In this document: one piece after another, positions 24,063-30,851 of the stretch
Position numbering within the stretch: position 1 is the stretch's first letter
How the letters are laid out: each line of letters starts with the position of its first letter
Assembly: GCF_003044445.1 (NCBI RefSeq)
Contig: NZ_POWX01000020.1
Location: 1-39,366, forward strand
DNA length: 39,366 bases
From: Neisseria mucosa
GTDB taxonomy: Bacteria; Pseudomonadota; Gammaproteobacteria; Burkholderiales; Neisseriaceae
Reading direction: 5' to 3'
Position numbers and translations under genes: made by a program
Notes under the pieces: model-generated
What the model saw: only the letters and a program-made list of their open reading frames with translations
Told to the model about the DNA's origin: nothing
Databases searched by the model: none

Positions 24063-24075
24063 ATTTTTTTACTCC

Positions 24076-24108
24076 AAAGGTCGTCTGAAAACGGTTTCAG
24101 ACGACTTT
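24076..24108. terminator. inverted DUS hairpin upstream of the portal gene
   Basis: AAAGGTCGTCTGAAA / TTTCAGACGACTTT with a 4-nt loop, between the 66-residue gene and the portal start. The second arm carries one changed base (ACGACTT), so it is a decayed DUS. Confidence 0.6.
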
Positions 24109-24112
24109 AAAA

Positions 24113-24313
24113 TCAATACTCTTCGCCGCGAGCTGCCAAAAAACCTTCAATTTCAGCGACAATAAAATGTAGATTTAATAGCCGCCCAGCCTTATAGCAG
24201 GAGACAACCTCTTGCAGATGTGCAATCGCTTTATCCAAACCACGCTCGAGGTACTCAACATCCTCTGTCAGCTCTTTTTCACGAGCGGTTATACGTTCTC
24301 TCACATCACACAT
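24113..24313 (-). CDS. small helical protein between terminase and portal
   Basis: A 66-residue protein, largely a Glu/Arg-rich coiled coil (R-E-R-I-T-A-R-E-K-E-L, about 5-15). It starts 3 nt after the terminase stop. No family is recognised. Its position suggests a packaging accessory. Confidence 0.6.
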   Translation of the reverse strand: MCDVRERITAREKELTEDVEYLERGLDKAIAHLQEVVSCYKAGRLLNLHFIVAEIEGFLAARGEEY

Positions 24314-24315
24314 TT

Positions 24316-25926
24316 TTAAATCTCCAACATCGGCGCAGGCAAATCAATCGCCCGCGCCCTGTTTGATACATTGCCCGTCGTTGCCGCCATCCACAGCATA
24401 TGTAACGCGTCGGGGCCGTCGTCGTGGTCGGCTTTCGGGAAGTGGCGCAACTGGCTAATCAGTGTCTTTTGGTCGGGGTTGAGCAAAATCAGCCCGTTTG
24501 CCATATGTGGCTGTAAGGTCTCAATCCGCAACATCTTGTCCGATGACGGCTTGATACCGCGCACGGGGATATGCACACCCGAACGCGCCCCGCGCTTAAT
24601 CAGCTCATCCTTAAGAAACTCTTGGAATTGCACCGTCTCCACGACCCACAACACCGGCTTGACCCGCGCCTCTTTTTGGATGCGGATCACGTCCTCGATA
24701 ATCAAATCGGGCAGGCGTTTTTTGACTTGGGCGACGGTTACAAACAGCCGCCCCGTCGATTTTTGATAACCGCCGACCAAAATCGCCGACGGGTCGCGCC
24801 CCGCACCCGCTTTACCCAATGACGGGTCGAGCGCGCCGTAGTACACCAAATCGTCGGGCAGTTCAGACCAGTATTTGATGTTTTCGGCAAACGGCGCATC
24901 TTCGCCGCTGACCGGGTCGTTTTGATACTCGCTGTCAAACGTCGCATGGCCGTCGCGGGCGCGGATTTTCATCAGTGCCAACACACCGCGAGCCGCCCAA
25001 GAAGTGACCGCGCCACGCTCCATCTCATCTTTGTTGGCGAGATAAAACGCCTGCGCCACCTCTTTGCCGTCGTTGCGGTAAAGCTCCTCCCATCTGTCCC
25101 ACAAATCCATGCGGTCAGGCCATTCGAGCATGGCTTTAAACTTGGTCGCGTGCCAAAACGGGTTGTTCAACGTGCGGTTCAACACGCTGTCGTAGTGCAG
25201 GATGGTGCCGATATAAATCACGTCAAACTTCTGCCCCGCGCCACCCAAGGCGAGGACGGCTTTTTTCAGCCAAGTTTCGAGTTTGTCGCGTTGCTCGGGG
25301 TTGCGCACCTGTTCGTCGTTCTCGATATCATCGAGGACGGCGAGGTCGGGGCGGTATGGGCCGTGGCGCAGACCGCGCAACTTTTTGCCACTGCCCGCCA
25401 CTTGGATTTTGACTTCGTTTGCCGTTACTGCAGTCCCCGCCTGCCAAACGCGACCCTGTCCGCAAGCCTCCGGAAAGTCGGTTTTAAGGCGCGGGTTGAA
25501 CTCAAGTTCCGCCTTGATTGCCTCCAGCATGGGATAGGCTTGGTCGATACTGTCCATCACTATGACCGCGTAATGCTTGCGCCCCGTTACCACACACCAA
25601 AGCGTAAACAGTTGCGTAACCAGCGTCGATTTCGCCTCGCCGCGCGGGGCGGCGGTTGCCTCATTGATACCTTCAGACGACCTCAAGATTTCGGGTAGCC
25701 GGGAAAATAAAAACTTGTGCAGCAGCGACTTTTCAGGCGAGCGGACATAGTGCGGGAAATAGGTATTGACGAAATACTCGTACCCGTTGACCGGGTCTAA
25801 TACCTTCGCCCGACGCTCTGCAATGGCGACAGTCGACGCGTCGAAGCCGTCCACCTCTGCCTCAATGATTTGGCGGAGTTGGGCGGCGTATTCGGCAAGC
25901 GACTTTAAAAACTCTTTGGACTTCAT
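24316..25926 (-). CDS. terminase large subunit, Mu gp28-like
   Basis: A 536-residue packaging motor. The Walker A region is A-A-P-R-G-E-A-K-S-T (about 92-101) and Walker B is L-A-V-L-D-D-I-E-N-D (about 195-204). The RNase-H-fold nuclease has Y-Y-G-A-L-D-P-S (about 362-369) and the C-terminal D-H-D-D-G-P-D-A-L-H acidic cluster. The ATPase pumps DNA into the prohead and the nuclease cuts it; Mu-type phages package headful from the integrated copy. A DUS in the gene encodes R-S-S-E. Length and motifs are complete. Confidence 0.93.
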   Translation of the reverse strand: MKSKEFLKSLAEYAAQLRQIIEAEVDGFDASTVAIAERRAKVLDPVNGYEYFVNTYFPHYVRSPEKSLLHKFLFSRLPEILRSSEGINEATAAPRGEAKSTLVTQLFTLWCVVTGRKHYAVIVMDSIDQAYPMLEAIKAELEFNPRLKTDFPEACGQGRVWQAGTAVTANEVKIQVAGSGKKLRGLRHGPYRPDLAVLDDIENDEQVRNPEQRDKLETWLKKAVLALGGAGQKFDVIYIGTILHYDSVLNRTLNNPFWHATKFKAMLEWPDRMDLWDRWEELYRNDGKEVAQAFYLANKDEMERGAVTSWAARGVLALMKIRARDGHATFDSEYQNDPVSGEDAPFAENIKYWSELPDDLVYYGALDPSLGKAGAGRDPSAILVGGYQKSTGRLFVTVAQVKKRLPDLIIEDVIRIQKEARVKPVLWVVETVQFQEFLKDELIKRGARSGVHIPVRGIKPSSDKMLRIETLQPHMANGLILLNPDQKTLISQLRHFPKADHDDGPDALHMLWMAATTGNVSNRARAIDLPAPMLEI

Positions 25927-25929
25927 GTT

Positions 25930-26175
25930 TTATTCGTAATAGTGGACAACCGGCTTTTTCAGCGGCTTTTGATCAACCATGAAACAAAATGGCAACGGCT
26001 CTCCTGTTTTCATTTCATTCATAGCGGACATAAAGTAAAAAAACTGGTCGGCGAGCCAAAACAACGGCTCCAGCTTATAGCGCGGCGCAACTGCCGGCAC
26101 TTCGCTATCCCAATCTGCAATCCAAATCGGGCAAAATAAAAACCAACCTTTATGCGTGTATTCAACTTTTTGCAT
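25930..26175 (-). CDS. small hypothetical protein in the terminase region
   Basis: An 81-residue protein rich in aromatics (W-F-L-F-C-P-I-W-I-A-D-W-D, about 11-23), starting 5 nt after the small terminase gene. There is no signal peptide; one amphipathic segment may touch membrane. It separates the two terminase genes, which are normally adjacent in Mu-like phages, and is AT-richer than both, so it may be an inserted gene. No function is recognised. Confidence 0.6.
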   Translation of the reverse strand: MQKVEYTHKGWFLFCPIWIADWDSEVPAVAPRYKLEPLFWLADQFFYFMSAMNEMKTGEPLPFCFMVDQKPLKKPVVHYYE

Positions 26176-26180
26176 ATCGC

Positions 26181-26687
26181 TTACCTGTATTTCTTTTCAA
26201 TTTCCACACCCAGTGGCTCAACCAGCTCGACATAAGCCTGCAAGTGTTGCGGGTATCGCTCTTTGACTACTTCGCCAAACAATTCCAACACCTCAATCGC
26301 CGTCGCCAGTTTTGACGTTTCCGGCATCACTTTGGCGTTCGCGGCTACGGTCTTGGTAAACGCGTCGGACAGGCTCGCCAACAGTTTTGCGCGCTCGGAC
26401 GGCATCAGCTCTTCAATCGACGTATCTTGCAACATCGTCATCGTTGACTGGTACTGCACCAAAAAACCCGCCAGCAGCGAACGGCTCAAGTCTTCGATGC
26501 CGCCGCCCGCCAAGGTGTAGGCTGCGCGTACTTTGTCCCAATCGTCGCCGGTCTCTTTGGCGGCGCGTTTCCAGCTACGGGCGGTCGCGGTCGGGATTTC
26601 GCACATCATCGCCGCGATTTCGAGCGTCTGCCCGTCGCTGACGTACAGCCTGCGCAGCTTTTCGCGGGTTTCTTTTGGGTGTGCCAT
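26181..26687 (-). CDS. terminase small subunit (DUF1804 / Mu gp27-like)
   Basis: A 168-residue DNA-binding packaging subunit. The N-terminal helix-turn-helix region reads E-T-R-E-K-L-R-R-L-Y-V-S-D-G-Q-T-L-E-I-A (about 5-24), then A-T-A-R-S-W-K-R (about 34-41), a pattern I recognise from the DUF1804/gp27 family. It is followed one nucleotide later by a small membrane-anchored gene upstream in the operon. Confidence 0.85.
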   Translation of the reverse strand: MAHPKETREKLRRLYVSDGQTLEIAAMMCEIPTATARSWKRAAKETGDDWDKVRAAYTLAGGGIEDLSRSLLAGFLVQYQSTMTMLQDTSIEELMPSERAKLLASLSDAFTKTVAANAKVMPETSKLATAIEVLELFGEVVKERYPQHLQAYVELVEPLGVEIEKKYR

Positions 26688-26688
26688 T

Positions 26689-26898
26689 TTAAAATCCCAG
26701 TTTGGCGCGGACAGTCATGATGGCGGCAGATACCAAACCACCTGTAATCGCTCCGGACGCACTGCCTGCAATGACTGCCGCCTTGCGCGTATCCTTATGG
26801 ATTTGCGCAATTTCGGCTTTCATTTCGGTTTGGTTTTTCAAGGTTTCGTCAGTCTTGGCCTCAATACGCGCCAAGGCTTCTAAAATCGGGTCGCTCAT
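26689..26898 (-). CDS. small protein with C-terminal membrane helix
   Basis: A 69-residue protein: a helical Lys/Glu-rich part (about 1-38), then a Gly/Ala-rich membrane helix (about 41-62). It overlaps the DUF2730-like gene by 4 nt. It may belong to the lysis/packaging accessory genes, but the function is unknown. Confidence 0.6.
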   Translation of the reverse strand: MSDPILEALARIEAKTDETLKNQTEMKAEIAQIHKDTRKAAVIAGSASGAITGGLVSAAIMTVRAKLGF

Positions 26899-27158
26899 TT
26901 GTCCGCTTTCCTGTCTAATTTTTCATTCATTTTTTCAAGTTTGTTTTCGATGCGCTCCAAAGACGCCGCGATATTTTTGCGGTCGGCTTGGGCGTCCTGC
27001 TTGGTGTGGTAGGAGAGCTTGACCGCGTGCAGCTCCTCTTTAAGGTTGTCGATACGCTTGTCCGCCTCTTTCAGCCGACCTGAAATGCCGTTGACCCAAA
27101 ACCAAAACGCGGCAGTCGCAATCGGCCACAGGGTTTTAAAACCAAATTCAAAGTCCAT
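26895..27158 (-). CDS. DUF2730-like membrane-anchored coiled-coil protein
   Basis: An 87-residue protein with an N-terminal membrane helix (about 10-25, W-P-I-A-T-A-A-F-W-F-W-V) and then an uninterrupted charged coiled coil (about 28-87). Mu-like phages have such a DUF2730 protein just before the terminase genes. Its role is not established. Confidence 0.75.
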   Translation of the reverse strand: MDFEFGFKTLWPIATAAFWFWVNGISGRLKEADKRIDNLKEELHAVKLSYHTKQDAQADRKNIAASLERIENKLEKMNEKLDRKADK

Positions 27159-27169
27159 TTAAAACCCCC

Positions 27170-27499
27170 TTAAACCGGCACATCGCCAAATACGATACGG
27201 ACGGCATAGCCTTCAGGATGGCGACTCGCCACTTCAAATTTTCCATCCCCCGAAAAAATCAGGTAATACGGCGACACCGCAGAATAGACAGCCGCTTCCG
27301 CGTTGCCGTCAAACTCCACGCAAAAGGTCGTCTGAAAATCCTTATCCATGCGCACTGCGTACTCAATCCCTGCCTTATCCAACAACGAGGACACATGTTC
27401 GACAAACGGCTTTTGCTCTCTTGCGCGGCTCAAACCCAACTCTAAATCCGCATGGCGACAGGAAATCACGCGCTGCACCAACTCTTGATAGGTCGTCAT
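27170..27499 (-). CDS. hypothetical protein after the spanin genes
   Basis: A 109-residue alpha/beta protein with L-D-K-A-G-I-E-Y-A-V-R (about 40-50) and a C-terminal beta sheet. An AGGTCGTCTGAA sequence is in frame and encodes F-Q-T-T-F (about 55-59). The start overlaps the o-spanin stop (ATGA). No family is recognised. Confidence 0.65.
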   Translation of the reverse strand: MTTYQELVQRVISCRHADLELGLSRAREQKPFVEHVSSLLDKAGIEYAVRMDKDFQTTFCVEFDGNAEAAVYSAVSPYYLIFSGDGKFEVASRHPEGYAVRIVFGDVPV

Positions 27500-27816
27500 T
27501 TCGCAACCTCCGACTGACTGTCAATTTTGAGTTGACTGTTGACCCAATCGCGCCAAGCCTGATTTTGGTTTTCCAGCTCCGAAACATAGCCGCCAAACTC
27601 AGCCGCGTGTTCGAGCAGCGTTGCCGTCTTGCCGTCTTTCGGCGCATTCGGGCGCACCGGCGCAACCATCAACGCAGCGGGCGGAGACGGCATGACCGCC
27701 TTTTCGACAACCTTAATTTCCGTAGCCGAGGGCGCGGGCGTAGAGGCGCAGGCTGTGAGAGCCAAGGCCGTCAATACAACCGCCGCCTGCTTTTTGGCGG
27801 TCTTGAGTAAGCGCAT
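27496..27816 (-). CDS. o-spanin, Rz1-like outer-membrane lipoprotein
   Basis: A 106-residue protein with a lipoprotein signal: basic start, hydrophobic core and lipobox L-T-A-C with Cys23. The mature part is Pro-rich at the front (T-P-A-P-S, V-M-P-S-P-P-A-A), typical of Rz1. It starts inside the 3' end of the i-spanin gene in another frame, the classical Rz/Rz1 arrangement. Together they fuse inner and outer membranes at lysis. At 84 mature residues it is long for Rz1, with a C-terminal helix beyond the Pro-rich part. Confidence 0.8.
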   Translation of the reverse strand: MRLLKTAKKQAAVVLTALALTACASTPAPSATEIKVVEKAVMPSPPAALMVAPVRPNAPKDGKTATLLEHAAEFGGYVSELENQNQAWRDWVNSQLKIDSQSEVAK

Positions 27817-28129
27817 TTTCGATTTCCTTTTTGTTTTCCGTTTTCAGACGACTGACTTCCGCCTGCTTTTGTGCCAATGCCACACCGACGGCGTGCGCCT
27901 TGGCTTCAGATTGTTTTGCTTCGTCGCGGGCTTGCTCCAGCTCGCGAGCGTAGTTTTGAGCCGACAGCCTCAAGGCCTCCGCCTTGCCTTTTTCCATCTT
28001 GTCGATGACTGCTTGCTGTTTGTTGTATGCCGTCTCGTAGCCTTGCTGATACGATGCCGCCAAAATCAGCGCCAAAATGGCAGCCAAGCCACTCAGCACC
28101 CATTTATTCGTCAACAGTTTGAGCGTCAT
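27713..28129 (-). CDS. i-spanin, Rz-like inner-membrane protein
   Basis: A 138-residue protein with one N-terminal membrane helix (about 10-27) followed by a long periplasmic coiled coil (about 35-110), the Rz topology. The last 104 nt overlap the o-spanin gene in a different frame. It lies downstream of the endolysin. It contacts the lipoprotein partner across the periplasm to complete lysis. Confidence 0.82.
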   Translation of the reverse strand: MTLKLLTNKWVLSGLAAILALILAASYQQGYETAYNKQQAVIDKMEKGKAEALRLSAQNYARELEQARDEAKQSEAKAHAVGVALAQKQAEVSRLKTENKKEIENALTQDRQKAGGGCIDGLGSHSLRLYARALGYGN

Positions 28130-28337
28130 TCTCGACCTCCTGTCGCTTCACGCTGACAAACGAGCGCGCCACGGCGTATCCGCCCACGATGCCCAAATAC
28201 ACCGCCCAAATTTCCGCCGACGGATCGGGCAACATCACAAATTTAACCGTCCCCGCCGCGCAGGCGACGTTTGCCCACAGTTTCGAGTGCGACACATTAC
28301 CTGTCGCAGGGTTTTTAAAAATGTCGAAAATCCGCAT
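28104..28337 (-). CDS. small membrane protein (DUF2644-like), possible holin
   Basis: A 77-residue protein. The N-terminal M-R-I-F-D-I-F-K-N-P-A-T-G matches what I recall of a DUF2644 family in Mu-like prophages of Haemophilus and Neisseria. There are two hydrophobic segments (about 21-36 and 43-60) and a charged tail. It overlaps the i-spanin start by 26 nt. Topology and place between endolysin and spanins make a holin role attractive, though unproven. Confidence 0.65.
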   Translation of the reverse strand: MRIFDIFKNPATGNVSHSKLWANVACAAGTVKFVMLPDPSAEIWAVYLGIVGGYAVARSFVSVKRQEVENDAQTVDE

Positions 28338-28339
28338 AT

Positions 28340-28504
28340 TTATTTCACACTCCCGTTTTGCAGATGCCGTTTCAGCATTTCCCGATAATTGGCAAGTTCG
28401 CTCTCCGCAAATTCAAATGCAGCCAAATCTGCCTGTTCTCTTGCCTCGCGGCTTTGTCGCGACCATTGCTCAATCATCTTTTCATAAAACGCAACCTGTC
28501 CCAT
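28340..28504 (-). CDS. 54-residue helical protein in the lysis cluster
   Basis: This ORF was found by reading the minus strand. It is an amphipathic, Glu/Arg/Gln-rich helical protein (residues about 5-47) with no membrane segment or signal. It lies 2 nt from both neighbours, within a tightly packed lysis cluster, which supports it being real. Function unknown. Confidence 0.6.
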   Translation of the reverse strand: MGQVAFYEKMIEQWSRQSREAREQADLAAFEFAESELANYREMLKRHLQNGSVK

Positions 28505-28506
28505 GA

Positions 28507-28680
28507 CTAACGACGGTTCTTGCGTTTACGCGCCGCACGTTTGGCGGCTGCCACGCCTGATTTACCCAAGCGCAGGCTCGGATGTTGTTTCAGATTGCCC
28601 ACGCGGGCAGATTTAATCTCAAATTCAGGAACCAGCGGTTTCAATGTCGCCAATGCCAAAGCAATCAAAGACTTTTTCAT
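28507..28680 (-). CDS. 57-residue basic protein in the lysis cluster
   Basis: This small ORF overlaps the endolysin stop by ATGA. Residues 1-20 are hydrophobic after M-K-K, and the C-terminus is very basic (K-R-A-A-R-K-R-K-N-R-R). This profile could be a small holin-like, antiholin-like or nucleic-acid-binding protein. Coupling to the endolysin supports expression. Confidence 0.6.
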   Translation of the reverse strand: MKKSLIALALATLKPLVPEFEIKSARVGNLKQHPSLRLGKSGVAAAKRAARKRKNRR

Positions 28681-29183
28681 GCCTCGCTCCTGCTCATTGC
28701 CGCACCGCCCAATGGCAGGTTGTAACGCTCCGGAGTGGGATCAAGAGGCGCACCGCCGACAGACGGCCATACATACGCAGCCACGCGGGACGTCGGAAAT
28801 GCCGCGATGCTGACGCGATTGCCTTGATTACCGCCCAAAACCAACAGATTGCCTGCCTTGTCCTTGCCGACAACAAAACCAACATGACCGCCGCCTTGGC
28901 GCGTAAACACGACCAAACAGCCGTAAGCAGGCTTGGTAAGGCGTTTACCGCAAAAAGCATATTCTTTGGCGCGCATCCAATCCTTCGGGATGTCTCGGTT
29001 ACCGGCTCGCAGACAATGGGCTGCGAATACGCCGCACCACGGCGTCTCGTCGTCTTTCCACCAAGCTTTCAGCCCGTGCAGCCAATTCAAAATGGTCGGA
29101 TTGTGGTTTTTACCGGGGATTTCTGTCAGACCGATATACTTTCGCGCTTCAGCCACCCAAGGGAGTTCTTTTTGTTGAGCCAT
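28677..29183 (-). CDS. endolysin, CHAP/NlpC-P60-like peptidase (TIGR02594 type)
   Basis: This enzyme is 168 residues long from M-A-Q-Q-K, with TGAGG upstream; the longer frame to 29234 lacks a ribosome site. W-C-G-V-F holds the catalytic Cys50 and G-G-G-H-V-G-F holds His100, the arrangement of the TIGR02594 group of cysteine peptidoglycan amidases/peptidases. No signal peptide is present, so export would need a holin. It is the first gene of the late operon, after the Mor terminator. It differs from the lysozyme of Mu. Confidence 0.85.
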   Translation of the reverse strand: MAQQKELPWVAEARKYIGLTEIPGKNHNPTILNWLHGLKAWWKDDETPWCGVFAAHCLRAGNRDIPKDWMRAKEYAFCGKRLTKPAYGCLVVFTRQGGGHVGFVVGKDKAGNLLVLGGNQGNRVSIAAFPTSRVAAYVWPSVGGAPLDPTPERYNLPLGGAAMSRSEA

Positions 29184-29292
29184 AAATACCTCAAATGGAT
29201 AATTTAAAAACAAAGGATAGTTTGAAAACCCCATTAAACCCTTTCAGACGACCGCCAAGCCCCGTCAGGCTTGCATTCAGCGGAATAAAGGC

Positions 29293-29321
29293 AAAAAAAA
29301 TCCCCGCCCGAAGGCAGGGGA
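29293..29321 (-). terminator. terminator after mor
   Basis: Stem TCCCCGCC / GGCAGGGGA (one bulge) with loop CGAA, followed in the minus direction by a run of eight T. It separates the regulator operon from the late genes 34 nt after the Mor stop. Confidence 0.85.
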
Positions 29322-29354
29322 AAAGGTCCACTCTCAACACAAGCACAACAAAAA

Positions 29355-29834
29355 CTAAGCCGCAAACAAATCCGCCTGCGCCCTTGCCGCCGCTTCGCGG
29401 TCAGCTTCTTTCAAAATGTATCGGATATTCCGCGTCGACAGCTTATGCGCCAACACCAGCTCGCGCACAATAAACAAATCACTCAAACCCTCCGCGCTCA
29501 TTGCATCATACTGGCGGCGGATGAATCGGTTTCGCAGCTCGCGCATCGCGTCCCAACAGCGCGGGATGGCAAGGAAAGGCTGCCCAACATAAGCACGCTC
29601 CAACCGCCCCGCAGCCTCCTCGCCGATGTCCTCGACCAGTTGTGCGTGTAAAATTCGACTCTGACGCGTATTGCGACGGCGGTTGGAAATCGGGTAATTC
29701 GTCCCGCCCCAAACCTTAACCATGTGGAACGCCGCCTCCAGCCCGATGACCGTAATCAGCGCTACCATACTATGCGGCAGCAGATGTTCCACATCCTTGA
29801 AATCCTGCTCCGTCATCTCCCAATTTAAACTCAT
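29355..29834 (-). CDS. mor: Mor-family transcription activator
   Basis: A 159-residue protein that should switch on later transcription. G-L-E-A-A-F-H-M-V-K-V-W-G-G-T-N-Y (about 31-47) is the Mor/C dimerisation motif, and a C-terminal helix-turn-helix lies at about 118-145 (F-I-V-R-E-L-V-L ... S-T-R-N-I-R-Y-I-L). Its start overlaps gemA by 4 nt, giving the conserved gemA-mor pair of Mu. No second C-like activator gene was seen, so this protein may drive the late promoter directly. Confidence 0.87.
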   Translation of the reverse strand: MSLNWEMTEQDFKDVEHLLPHSMVALITVIGLEAAFHMVKVWGGTNYPISNRRRNTRQSRILHAQLVEDIGEEAAGRLERAYVGQPFLAIPRCWDAMRELRNRFIRRQYDAMSAEGLSDLFIVRELVLAHKLSTRNIRYILKEADREAAARAQADLFAA

Positions 29835-30235
29835 CCCGTTTTCTCCTTTTTCTTGCGGTTCGCACTAATCTGCAAAGCCGCCACCAACTTGTGCATATTG
29901 CCGTCGGACAACCATTCCACGCGGTCAACCTTAAACATTCTTCGCGCCGTGCCGTGCGCATAATTCCAAGTCCAACCGTTATCCAGCAGCAGGGCTTCGA
30001 TTTTGCGCATCATCGGGTCGGCAGACTCGCGGCGGTTCGGTCGTTGTCCCGCCGTCTTTTTCGGCGCGAACCCATGTTGGCGCAAATCCTCGACCACGCG
30101 CTCCAGCTCAGGGATACTGCACTCAGTACACGACCGCTTACCCGTCACACGCTCCAAGACCGCGCGATACGTCGCATCATCCAAACCAAGCTCTTTTTGA
30201 GCGATTTTAATTTTCGCAATCAACGCACGGCGCAT
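29831..30235 (-). CDS. gemA: GemA-like regulatory protein, Mu gp16 (DUF1018) family
   Basis: A 134-residue protein. I-A-K-I-K-I-A-Q-K-E-L-G-L-D-D-A-T-Y-R (about 6-24), V-T-G-K-R-S-C (about 30-36) and L-R-Q-H-G-F (about 52-57) are hallmarks of the gp16/GemA family. Mu GemA modulates host gene expression and DNA topology in the middle phase. It is followed by mor in one operon, with a promoter-like AT-rich segment upstream. Confidence 0.87.
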   Translation of the reverse strand: MRRALIAKIKIAQKELGLDDATYRAVLERVTGKRSCTECSIPELERVVEDLRQHGFAPKKTAGQRPNRRESADPMMRKIEALLLDNGWTWNYAHGTARRMFKVDRVEWLSDGNMHKLVAALQISANRKKKEKTG

Positions 30236-30276
30236 TTCAAACCCCTAAAACACAATATATTGATTAATTATCGCAT

Positions 30277-30282
30277 ATTATA
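30277..30282 (-). promoter_or_regulatory. -10-like TATAAT upstream of gemA-mor
   Basis: In the minus direction TATAAT is preceded by TG and sits in an AT-rich island 42 nt before gemA, after the HU terminator. No good -35 is visible (TACAAC at 17 nt), suggesting an activator-dependent or weak promoter. Confidence 0.5.
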
Positions 30283-30340
30283 CAGATAAAATACTATATG
30301 TTGTAGTAAGCCACTGTTTTTTTACGAAACGGACAGGCAT

Positions 30341-30390
30341 AAAAAAGGCCGTCTGAAACAGGTTTTAAACTGTTTTCAGACGACCTTTTA
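30341..30390 (-). terminator. mixed-dialect inverted DUS terminator after the HU gene
   Basis: AAGGCCGTCTGAAAACA-type and TGTTTTCAGACGACCTT arms pair with one G:C to A:T difference between the two dialects (AGGCCGTCTGAA and AGGTCGTCTGAA). It ends in T-runs on the minus strand, 15 nt after the HU stop. Confidence 0.8.
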
Positions 30391-30403
30391 AACATCAGCG
30401 GCT

Positions 30404-30697
30404 TTAACGGTTCACCGCGTCTTTCAAAGCCTTACCTGCGCGGAATTTAGGCGTTTTTCGTGCTGCGATGGTCAGCGGTTCGCCCGTTTGCGGGTTGCGC
30501 CCCTGCCGCTCAGGCTTGCGTTGCGCTTCAAATGTACCGAAACCGGCAATGCTGACCTTGCTGCCGTTGCGCAAATGGGCTTTTACGGTGTCCAGCAGCT
30601 CGTCGATAAGCCTCGCCGCTGCGGCGGCAGGAATGTCGGACAAGGCGGCGGCCTGTTTGACCAGTTCGGATTTGTGGACGGTTCGCTTGTCGTACAT
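30404..30697 (-). CDS. HU/IHF-family DNA-bending protein
   Basis: A 97-residue histone-like protein. The helical dimerisation part is at about 1-45, and the beta-arm signature G-F-G-T-F-E-A-Q-R-K-P-E-R-Q-G-R-N-P-Q-T (about 50-69) with Pro near the arm tip is complete. HU assists Mu transposition complexes, so a phage-borne copy may free the phage from host HU levels or alter host nucleoid. It follows a 21-codon ORF by 2 nt and precedes a strong terminator. Confidence 0.92.
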   Translation of the reverse strand: MYDKRTVHKSELVKQAAALSDIPAAAAARLIDELLDTVKAHLRNGSKVSIAGFGTFEAQRKPERQGRNPQTGEPLTIAARKTPKFRAGKALKDAVNR

Positions 30698-30699
30698 GG

Positions 30700-30765
30700 T
30701 TATTCTCCCAGTTGGTTGCAGATGTCTTCCGCGTCGGTTTCGCTGATTCGGTTTTCTTCTTGCAT
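30700..30765 (-). CDS. 21-codon ORF ahead of the HU gene
   Basis: This very small acidic ORF (M-Q-E-E-N-R-I-S-E ... L-G-E) has an excellent ribosome site (AAGGAG, 8 nt upstream). Its own end, GGGAGAATAACC, supplies the ribosome site for HU. That suggests a translated leader coupling HU synthesis, or a microprotein. No family is recognised. Confidence 0.5.
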   Translation of the reverse strand: MQEENRISETDAEDICNQLGE

Positions 30766-30851
30766 ATCGATGCTCCTTGTGTTGATGCGGCAGGCCGTGC
30801 CGCGCGGTTGGTTTATAGTTTCAGACGGCCTCAACCGAGGCCGCCGGTGAT

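Noticed and set aside
3169..30390. Many recurring GGTCGTCTGAAA/TTTCAGACGACC repeats as possible CRISPR or phage repeats
   Set aside because: They are isolated 12-mers or inverted pairs without regular spacers, matching Neisseria DNA uptake sequences.
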